Shown: in pieces, positions 1 through 5,753 of the stretch
Position numbering within the stretch: position 1 is the stretch's first letter
Layout of the letters: every line of letters begins with the position of its first letter
DNA from: CASQEL01 sp036655975
GTDB lineage: Bacteria; Desulfobacterota; Desulfovibrionia; Desulfovibrionales; Desulfovibrionaceae
Assembly (NCBI GenBank): GCA_036655975.1
Contig: JAVVPD010000061.1
Coordinates: 1-13,398 of the forward strand
Direction of reading: 5' to 3'
Length of the DNA stretch: 13,398 nucleotides
The notes under the pieces: model-generated
The model's database searches: none
Seen by the model: the letters and a program-made list of their open reading frames with translations, nothing else
What the model was told of the DNA's origin: nothing
Translations under genes and position numbers: made by a program

Positions 1-798
1 ACGGGCGGAGAGTCGTTGAGCCGTAAGGAAATTGACGATTTTACCGAATTTGTGAAAATTTATGGGGCGCAGGGCTTGGCTTGGATCAAAATCCGTGAAA
101 ACGAGTGGCAGTCGCCCATTGCAAAATTTTTGTCAGACGAAGAGCGCGCGGGCATTGCCAAGGCTCTGGATTTACAGGTGGGCGATATTGCCTTTTTCCA
201 AGCCGGTGAGCCAGACATGGTGAATGCTGCCTTGGGCAACTTGCGTGTACATTTGGGCACGTATTTGAAACTTGTGCCCGAGAATAGTTATAATTTCTTG
301 TGGGTAACAGACTTTCCCCTGTTTGAATACGATCCAGAAGCCAAGCGCTATGTGGCCTGCCACCATCCTTTTACTTCTCCGGCAGTGGGCCATCTTGAAT
401 TGCTCAAAACAGATCCGGGGAAGGCTAAAGCGCGGGCCTATGACATGGTGCTCAATGGCAGTGAAGTGGGCGGCGGTTCCATCCGCAACCATTCAGGGCA
501 GGCGCAACGCGATATGCTTGAAGCCCTTGGCTTTACGCCAGAATTGGCTGAAGAACAATTTGGCTTTTTGATTACGGCGCTGGAACACGGCGCCCCGCCT
601 CATGGTGGTATTGCCTTTGGGCTGGATCGCCTGACAATGATTTTGGCGAATGTGGGGAGTATTCGTGATGTTATTGCCTTCCCCAAAACCCAGAAGGCCA
701 CCTGTTTATTGACGCAAGCGCCCGCGCCTGTGGACAATAAGCAATTGCGCGAATTGGGCTTACGCTTGCGCGAGCAAGCTAAAGAAACTGAAAAATAG
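1..798 (+). CDS. aspS: Aspartyl-tRNA synthetase, C-terminal part (gene cut by window start)
   Basis: Class II aminoacyl-tRNA synthetase that charges tRNA with aspartate in the cytoplasm. The frame is open from base 1 (Thr-Gly-Gly-Glu-Ser then LSRKEIDDF), so the true start lies outside the window and 265 codons are visible. The first third fits the bacterial GAD insertion domain (GAQGLAWIKI). It is followed by the catalytic-core segments WVTDFPLFEYD and CHHPFTSP, then NGSEVGGGSIRNH, and class II motif 3 as HGGIAFGLDRL near visible residues 201-211. The end, FPKTQKATCLL, is typical of bacterial AspRS. The N-terminal anticodon-binding domain and motifs 1 and 2 are not visible, so I cannot judge whether the enzyme is Asp-specific or also acts on tRNA-Asn. 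def starts 10 bases downstream, suggesting an operon. Confidence 0.97.
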   Translation, partial: TGGESLSRKEIDDFTEFVKIYGAQGLAWIKIRENEWQSPIAKFLSDEERAGIAKALDLQVGDIAFFQAGEPDMVNAALGNLRVHLGTYLKLVPENSYNFLWVTDFPLFEYDPEAKRYVACHHPFTSPAVGHLELLKTDPGKAKARAYDMVLNGSEVGGGSIRNHSGQAQRDMLEALGFTPELAEEQFGFLITALEHGAPPHGGIAFGLDRLTMILANVGSIRDVIAFPKTQKATCLLTQAPAPVDNKQLRELGLRLREQAKETEK

Positions 799-808
799 CG
801 AGAATGGT

Positions 809-1324
809 ATGCTTTTGGATATAGTAACCTACCCTGATCCACGTTTAAAACGCATTGCGGTACCTGTGGAAGAAATTAGTCCCGAGGTGCGTGAACTGGC
901 GAAAAACATGGCGGAAACCATGTACAACGCGCGTGGGGTGGGCCTTGCCGCCCCGCAGGTGGGGCATAGCATCCGTCTTATCGTGACGGATGTTTCTGGG
1001 CCTGAGGAGCGTAAGGCCTTGCGGGTGTTGGTGAATCCCGAAATTGTGCTCACGGGGGTGAAGATACGCAGTGAAGGCGAAGGCTGTTTGTCCGTACCGC
1101 ACAATTACCGTGCGGATGTTATGCGTTACAGTAACATTATCCTCAAATGTCATGATTTGGACGGCAATACCTTTGAAGAAGCTTTAGAAGACTATCCTGC
1201 CATTGTGGTGCAACACGAGATAGATCACCTTGAGGGTACCTTGTTTATTGACCATATCAGCCGTTTACGCCGTACTTTGTTTGATACAAAGGTAAAAAAA
1301 TGGATGAAGCGCGACTCTCAATAG
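809..1324 (+). CDS. def: Peptide deformylase
   Basis: Metalloenzyme that removes the formyl group from the N-terminal methionine of new proteins. All three family motifs are present: GVGLAAPQ at residues 43-50, EGCLSVP at 91-97 (metal ligand Cys93), and QHEIDH at 135-140 (His136 and His140 as ligands, Glu137 catalytic). At 171 aa it has the usual length for a bacterial deformylase. The start ATG at 809 gives the expected MLLDIVTYPDPRL opening; an ATG at 804 is out of frame. A GAGAA at 800-804 may serve as a weak ribosome binding site. Its 3' end overlaps fmt by 25 bases. The two gene products act at opposite ends of the formyl-methionine cycle, so co-expression is expected. Confidence 0.97.
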   Translation: MLLDIVTYPDPRLKRIAVPVEEISPEVRELAKNMAETMYNARGVGLAAPQVGHSIRLIVTDVSGPEERKALRVLVNPEIVLTGVKIRSEGEGCLSVPHNYRADVMRYSNIILKCHDLDGNTFEEALEDYPAIVVQHEIDHLEGTLFIDHISRLRRTLFDTKVKKWMKRDSQ

Positions 1325-2301
1325 TTTTTATGGGCACGCCCCCTTTTGCGGCAACAATTTTAGAACAGTTGCTGCAATGGTCGTGGGCGAAAGTGTGCGG
1401 GGTGTATTGCCAGCCTGACCGCCCTTCCGGGCGGGGGCATGCCCTGCACGCGTGCGCGGTTAAGCAATGCGCTTTGACGCATGGCTTGCCGGTATGGCAG
1501 CCGCAGAACTTTAAAAGCCCAGAAGCCTGTGCGGCTTTGGAAGCCTTGCAGCCCGACTTTTTGATTGTGGCGGCTTATGGCCTGCTGTTACCGCAAAAAG
1601 TGTTGGACATAGCGCGCGTGGCTCCGGTCAATGTTCACGGTTCTATTTTGCCTTTGTATCGTGGGGCCGCGCCCATTCAGCGGGCCGTGTGGGACAATTG
1701 CGCCACCACGGGGGTGTCGATTATGCGTATGGAAGCGGGGCTGGATACGGGCCCGGTATACGCTGTCCGCACGCTGCCCATCGGGGAGCACACGGCAGGC
1801 TCCTTGCACGAGGCTTTGTCCGTGCTGGGCGCACAGGCACTGGAAGAAAGTTTACCGGCTATGGCCCGTGGTGACTTGCGGGCCGTGGCGCAGGATAACA
1901 CTCGGGCCAGCCACGCGGCTAAGTTGACCAAGGGTGACGGTCGTATTGATTGGGACGTGCCCTGTGTGCAGGTTCACGCACAGGTGCGGGCGGTGCTTCC
2001 GTGGCCCGCAGCGCAAACGGTATTTTTGTTGCCAGAAAGGGAAGCTTTGGACATCCAGTTCACCGTAGGGGCCATAGTGGCACAGAGGCCCGATTCTGTG
2101 CCTTCTGGGGCCTTGTGGCATTTTGGGGGCGGAAAATGGGGCATTGTAACCCGCGATGGTGTGTATGCATTCCGTGAACTGAAAGTTTCGGGCAAAAAAA
2201 TGGTTTCGGCCCTGGCCTTTGCCCAAGGATATTTCCCCAAGGGCGTCACAGGAGCTTGGGGCCGTGCCTTGTCCCCCGCCGAGATGTCCCCGCGTGTTTG
2301 A
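1300..2301 (+). CDS. fmt: Methionyl-tRNA formyltransferase
   Basis: Transfers a formyl group from 10-formyltetrahydrofolate to initiator Met-tRNA, producing fMet-tRNA for translation initiation. The N-terminal formyltransferase fold opens with SIVFMGTPPFA (residues 7-17). The catalytic set is visible as Asn111, His113 and Asp149 within NVHGSILPLYRG and GLDTGPVY. The C-terminal tRNA-binding domain follows from about residue 210. Length (333 aa) is near the family norm of about 310-320. The ATG at 1300 adds only a few residues before the usual start and is preceded by AAAGG at 1288-1292; it lies inside def, a 25-base overlap. The 3' end overlaps or abuts the DUF116 gene. Confidence 0.97.
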   Translation: MDEARLSIVFMGTPPFAATILEQLLQWSWAKVCGVYCQPDRPSGRGHALHACAVKQCALTHGLPVWQPQNFKSPEACAALEALQPDFLIVAAYGLLLPQKVLDIARVAPVNVHGSILPLYRGAAPIQRAVWDNCATTGVSIMRMEAGLDTGPVYAVRTLPIGEHTAGSLHEALSVLGAQALEESLPAMARGDLRAVAQDNTRASHAAKLTKGDGRIDWDVPCVQVHAQVRAVLPWPAAQTVFLLPEREALDIQFTVGAIVAQRPDSVPSGALWHFGGGKWGIVTRDGVYAFRELKVSGKKMVSALAFAQGYFPKGVTGAWGRALSPAEMSPRV

Positions 2302-3109
2302 AAAATCTCCCCACTCTCTCCCGCGCTATGAATACGGCGGGGCGCGCAAACGTGTGTTCATTGGTTTGATGGTTGGCTCGTGCGGGCTGATTATGGCCTT
2401 ACTCCTTGCCGTGTGGATTGTGCCCTATTTGGGGCTTTCGGTCATTCATCCTTCTTTACCTTTTTTATCAGGTGTTTTTTTCAGCCTGTGCTTGTTGGCA
2501 ATACTCTGGATTTGCGCTACTCTCGTATACCATATTTATACAGGGCGCTCCATGCCTGGTATAAAAAGAGTGCGGGCACTGACCATTCGTTTAATTCTGC
2601 CGCTCATGGAATTATTGGGGCGTTTTGTGGGCATCAAGCGCAGTGATGTGCGTTTGTCCTTTGTGAAGGTCAACAACGAAATGGTGTTAGCCTCGGGTAT
2701 TAGGGTTCGCCCGCAGAAATTATTGCTGCTGCTGCCCCACTGTATCCAACGTGCGGTTTGCCCCCACCGTTTGACAACCTGCTTGGAGCGCTGTTCACGT
2801 TGCGGTTTGTGCCCCATGGGCGCTCTGCTGGACTTGCGTGACCGTTATGGTTTTGTCATGGCGGTTGCCAGTGGGGGCACCATTGCTCGGCGCATTGTTG
2901 TCGAGGCGCGCCCCCAATTGATCATTGCGGTGGCCTGTGAACGCGACTTGACCTCGGGTATTCAAGACAGTTACCCCCTGCCCGTCTTTGGTGTACTCAA
3001 TACCCGCCCCAAAGGGCCCTGTGTGGATACTTTGGTTGATGTGGTGAAACTGGATGAAGTGGTGAAGTTTTTTCTGGCGGAGGTTCCTACCCTAGGTATT
3101 ACGGGGTGA
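2219..3109 (+). CDS. DUF116 family membrane protein with C-terminal cysteine cluster; function unknown
   Basis: I recognise the DUF116 architecture, but the molecular role is unknown. Two hydrophobic segments lie at about residues 48-70 and 82-105, followed by a cytoplasmic part. That part contains a dense cysteine cluster, including RCSRCGLCPMG (Cys192, 195, 198) preceded by Cys175, 181 and 188, with further cysteines at 240 and 268. The spacing suggests an Fe-S or other metal site (inference). The start is uncertain. The ATG at 2219 would overlap fmt by 83 bases and give a long proline-rich, uncharacteristic leader. A GTG at 2294 (overlap 8 bases) reads VFEKSPHSLPRYEYGG and may be the true start, although no strong ribosome binding site is seen for either. 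mobA follows after 3 bases, so the gene is embedded in the aspS-mobA run. Confidence 0.85.
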   Translation: MPKDISPRASQELGAVPCPPPRCPRVFEKSPHSLPRYEYGGARKRVFIGLMVGSCGLIMALLLAVWIVPYLGLSVIHPSLPFLSGVFFSLCLLAILWICATLVYHIYTGRSMPGIKRVRALTIRLILPLMELLGRFVGIKRSDVRLSFVKVNNEMVLASGIRVRPQKLLLLLPHCIQRAVCPHRLTTCLERCSRCGLCPMGALLDLRDRYGFVMAVASGGTIARRIVVEARPQLIIAVACERDLTSGIQDSYPLPVFGVLNTRPKGPCVDTLVDVVKLDEVVKFFLAEVPTLGITG

Positions 3110-3112
3110 ATT

Positions 3113-3742
3113 ATGACGCAAGAAGCGTGTAAAGCGGCAAAGGCACCGCTCGTGGGGCTTATTTTAGCGGGAGGGCTGTCGTCGCGTATGGGGGTGCACA
3201 AGCCGAGCCTGAAGGTTCACGGCGAGAATCAACCCGATATGCTGGTTCGTACAGCCGCCCTGTTGCATGCCTGCGTGCCAGAAGTGTGGATATCCTGCCG
3301 TGCCGGGCAGCAGGTGCCGGGCTATGTATGTGTGCAGGATGTGCGGGAAGGTCTTGGGCCTATCGGCGGCATTTATACTGCCCTGCTCGCTTTACAAAAC
3401 ACAGCCTACAGCGGGCTGCTCGCACTTTCGTGCGATTTGCCCTTTATGCACGGGGAAACGCTGGCAATGTTAGTGCAAAGCCATACCGCCGCGCAGCCGC
3501 TGATGACAACATTTAAGCAGGCGGATACGGGTTTTATCGAAGCTTTAGTTGCGGTGTATCACCGCGAGGCCCTGCCCTATTTCCAAAGGGCTGTGGACGC
3601 AGGTATACGCCAAATGAATAAGGTGATCCCTGAGGCATTGCGTTGCGATATTATCTATCAGCATAGCGACGCTTTGCCTTTTTTTAATATCAATTATCCT
3701 GCTGATCTGGAAACGGCCCGCCGCCTTATTCAAGCCTTATAA
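3113..3742 (+). CDS. mobA: Molybdenum cofactor guanylyltransferase
   Basis: Cytoplasmic nucleotidyltransferase that attaches GMP to molybdopterin, building the bis-MGD cofactor of DMSO-reductase-family enzymes such as formate dehydrogenases. The nucleotide-binding signature LILAGGLSSRMGVHK is at residues 16-30, with Lys30 as the usual catalytic lysine. It is followed by GPIGGI at 82-87, the metal-binding LSCDLPF at 105-111 (Asp108), and the C-terminal FFNINYPADLE at 190-200. The 209 aa length is typical. A related MobA-like nucleotidyltransferase with another substrate is possible, but the motif set favours MobA. It is the last gene of the run: the stop codon sits in a terminator hairpin. A GGGGTGA at 3103-3109, overlapping the preceding stop, is the likely ribosome binding site and suggests coupling. 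Confidence 0.9.
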   Translation: MTQEACKAAKAPLVGLILAGGLSSRMGVHKPSLKVHGENQPDMLVRTAALLHACVPEVWISCRAGQQVPGYVCVQDVREGLGPIGGIYTALLALQNTAYSGLLALSCDLPFMHGETLAMLVQSHTAAQPLMTTFKQADTGFIEALVAVYHREALPYFQRAVDAGIRQMNKVIPEALRCDIIYQHSDALPFFNINYPADLETARRLIQAL

Positions 3743-3763
3743 GCCCAAAACATGTGGGCTTTT
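3741..3763 (+). terminator. Rho-independent terminator of the aspS-mobA run
   Basis: Perfect 7-bp stem AAGCCCA (3741-3747) and TGGGCTT (3755-3761) with a 7-base loop, ending in a short T run. It overlaps the mobA stop codon and sits 2 bases before the end of the convergent cyclase gene. The stem also works in the opposite direction (AAGCCCA read on the minus strand, then TTATAAGG), but there the T run is poor. Confidence 0.75.
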
Positions 3764-3764
3764 G

Positions 3765-5234
3765 CTACAAAGCTTTGGCCAACAGTGCCTTTTTCATGGC
3801 AACTTTGTTACTATACATATTTGCGTCCGCACGGGTAAATACTTGTTCAAGATTCGTATCGCGGCTTGGCTCATAAAAGGCATAGCCGAAAGCGATACTC
3901 AGCGGTATTTTATTCTTTTCATTGTGCTCGGCCACAAGAGTGAGCATGGTTTCATGCAAGGCTTCTGCGGCATCGGCGTCTATATTCTCCAAAATTGTGG
4001 AAAATTCATCGCCCCCGATGCGGAAAACAGGACAATGGGAAAAAGCTTTGCAGATGAGTTTGGCACTGTTGGAGATATAGCTATCCCCCGTGGCGTGGCC
4101 AAAGGTGTCATTAATATGTTTTAAGCCGTTCAAGTCAAATACAGCAATGCCCACTTGGGTATGTTGGTCTAATTTTTGGTTATATTTCTCCAAAAACTGT
4201 TCATACGAGAAACGGTTGCGTATAGCCGTTAGGGGATCGCTGCTCATCAATTGCATGATACGTTTATTGTACGCGCGGATTTCTTTGGTAGTAATAAAGA
4301 GCACGAGTATTGTAATGAGAAATATAATACATATTTTTTTAATGTATTGTAGTCTAAAATTTTTTGTGATTTCTGTGGTGTCTTTTTCAACAACAAGATA
4401 CCATTGTAAGTTTGGAATGTATTGGATTATATAAAATGTATCAATACCATTCATCGAAACTTTATGTGTTGATTCTTCAACTTTATTATGAATAATTTTT
4501 TCTTTAATTGCTGAAAAATATTTGTTATTGAAAAAATTGAGTGCGGAAAATTTTGTGTTTTGTGACGAAACCTGCAAATTCCCAGAGCTATCCATCAGGT
4601 AAGCTTTAATGCTAAATTCTTTTTCATATTGTTGTAGTAATTTTTGTACATACTCTGTTTTTAGCCCAACGCCTACTACACCCAATAAGGGAGCATCTTT
4701 ATCAATATTATCACGTACAGTACAATTTACAAAAATAGTGATAGCATCGGCATTGGCGGCGTCAACATCAACATACAAAGAATGATCCACATTTTCTTTA
4801 AGAAATTTATAGTACCAGACGTTTTCCGGCTTATCTGGGGTAATAATTCTGTCAATACCGTGATAATGGTAGTACCTTTTGCTTTTTTCTGAAACCAGAA
4901 AAATGGAATCGTATTGGTATTTTTCTTGGTAGGCAAGGAGATATTCTTGGAGTTGTGCGAGATAGTCAGGATCAACGAGATGCTTTTCTTCTTCCAACAT
5001 CAATTTTTGTAGAAATACATCGTTTGCCATGGTCAGAGAAATATGAATGGGCTTTTCAAGCAGAGAATTGATCTTTGAATAAATATTTTCAGAACTGAGT
5101 TTTGAGATGTTACTGATATCTTTTTCAAGCATTTCCGTATTTGAGACGTGACTTATATAGGAAGTTACCAAAAAACCCAGCGCGATAATAATACATATCG
5201 TAATATTCGTATATAAAAGGGAATTTTTCTTCAT
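3765..5234 (-). CDS. Membrane-bound diguanylate cyclase with periplasmic Cache-like sensor (GGDEF)
   Basis: Predicted to make the second messenger c-di-GMP from two GTP at the inner membrane in response to an external ligand. Layout: transmembrane segment at about residues 10-30; a periplasmic dCache-like region at about 35-295, with ENVWYYKF (137-144) and LLGVVGVGL (183-191) typical of the fold; a second transmembrane segment at about 299-317; and a GGDEF domain from about 330 to the end. The active site is intact: DLNGLKHIND (367-376) supplies the metal-binding Asp, and RIGGDEF is at 405-411. The allosteric inhibitory RxxD site expected at 398-401 is absent (the residues are FSHC). The ligand is unknown; I do not see a clear amino-acid-binding dCache motif. 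The sensor-coding half is very AT-rich (about 23% GC at 4321-4500) compared with about 40-47% GC in the GGDEF half. The gene stands alone between two terminators. Start ATG at 5234 has AGGA 6 bases upstream. Confidence 0.93.
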   Translation of the reverse strand: MKKNSLLYTNITICIIIALGFLVTSYISHVSNTEMLEKDISNISKLSSENIYSKINSLLEKPIHISLTMANDVFLQKLMLEEEKHLVDPDYLAQLQEYLLAYQEKYQYDSIFLVSEKSKRYYHYHGIDRIITPDKPENVWYYKFLKENVDHSLYVDVDAANADAITIFVNCTVRDNIDKDAPLLGVVGVGLKTEYVQKLLQQYEKEFSIKAYLMDSSGNLQVSSQNTKFSALNFFNNKYFSAIKEKIIHNKVEESTHKVSMNGIDTFYIIQYIPNLQWYLVVEKDTTEITKNFRLQYIKKICIIFLITILVLFITTKEIRAYNKRIMQLMSSDPLTAIRNRFSYEQFLEKYNQKLDQHTQVGIAVFDLNGLKHINDTFGHATGDSYISNSAKLICKAFSHCPVFRIGGDEFSTILENIDADAAEALHETMLTLVAEHNEKNKIPLSIAFGYAFYEPSRDTNLEQVFTRADANMYSNKVAMKKALLAKAL

Positions 5235-5240
5235 GGCGTA

Positions 5241-5281
5241 TCCTAAAATAACTCCTAAAGAGAGAAATGTATAAAATTATA
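5241..5281 (-). promoter_or_regulatory. Candidate start signals of the diguanylate cyclase gene
   Basis: On the minus strand, a perfect TATAAT hexamer lies at 5281-5276 and an AGGA ribosome binding site at 5244-5241, 6 bases before the ATG. No convincing -35 hexamer is found at the right distance. Because the whole area is AT-rich, the TATAAT could be chance. The ribosome binding site is the more secure part. Confidence 0.4.
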
Positions 5282-5337
5282 TAAACATATAAAGGTTTTT
5301 CGGGTGCTCGTCACTATGAAATTTTAAAAAGTAATAC

Positions 5338-5370
5338 AAAGCCCTCCCCTATATTAGGGGGGAGGGCTTT
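5338..5370 (-). terminator. Strong terminator-like hairpin after the cupin gene
   Basis: A perfect 12-bp stem pairs AAAGCCCTCCCC (5338-5349) with GGGGAGGGCTTT (5359-5370) around a 9-base loop. It lies 33 bases beyond the cupin stop codon and before the cyclase promoter region, so it probably ends mscS-cupin transcription. The stem closes with A/T pairs in both directions, giving three Us in either transcript. A long T run is missing, so efficiency is uncertain. Confidence 0.75.
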
Positions 5371-5403
5371 GCTAAAACGGATGCTTGTGAGACTCCTAAA
5401 GTA

Positions 5404-5751
5404 TCACACGTATAAAATCAAGGCAATAATAGCAAGATCTTCTGTGCCGGTATTTTCCAAGCCGTGTACTTCACCCGAGGGGCACACGGTTACATCCCCC
5501 GCGTGTACGGTTTTAATCTGACCGTTGTCGTCATAGCTGCCCTCCCCAGAAAGAATGTAGTATACTTCAAATTCGTCGTGGTGAGGATGGGTGCCGATGG
5601 ATACCCCCGGCTTGAGCACACTGTGGGTGAACAGGCGACCCTTGCCGCAGAACTCACCTTCTTGCAGAATATTGGTTATGGCTAGTGGCCCCTTGCCGCC
5701 TTTCATACAGTCCACAACAGCTTTTTTTACGTTTTTGTTTGGGCAGATCAT
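5404..5751 (-). CDS. Small single-domain cupin protein
   Basis: A 115-aa single cupin barrel. Cupin motif 1 is GTHPHHDEFEVYYILSG at residues 53-69 (His55, His57 and Glu62 as probable metal ligands). Motif 2 is GDVTVCPSGEVHGLEN at 85-100 (His96 as the fourth ligand). It is therefore probably a metal-binding small-molecule-binding protein or enzyme, cytoplasmic since there is no signal peptide. The substrate cannot be deduced: single cupins include sugar isomerases, dioxygenases and stress proteins. The ATG is 2 bases after the channel gene stop, and its ribosome binding site AAAGGA (5763-5758) lies inside that gene's 3' end, so the two are probably translationally coupled. A hairpin terminator follows. 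Confidence 0.88.
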   Translation of the reverse strand: MICPNKNVKKAVVDCMKGGKGPLAITNILQEGEFCGKGRLFTHSVLKPGVSIGTHPHHDEFEVYYILSGEGSYDDNGQIKTVHAGDVTVCPSGEVHGLENTGTEDLAIIALILYV

Positions 5752-5753
5752 GG

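Noticed and set aside
3762..4124. Open frame of 120 codons on the plus strand opposite the GGDEF domain
   Set aside because: The GGDEF reading on the other strand is certain, and this frame begins inside the mobA terminator with no sign of a ribosome binding site.
3765..5370. Mobile element carrying the AT-rich cyclase gene
   Set aside because: I found no transposase or integrase and noticed no terminal repeats. The flanking hairpins are unrelated terminators, so only a compositional anomaly is claimed.
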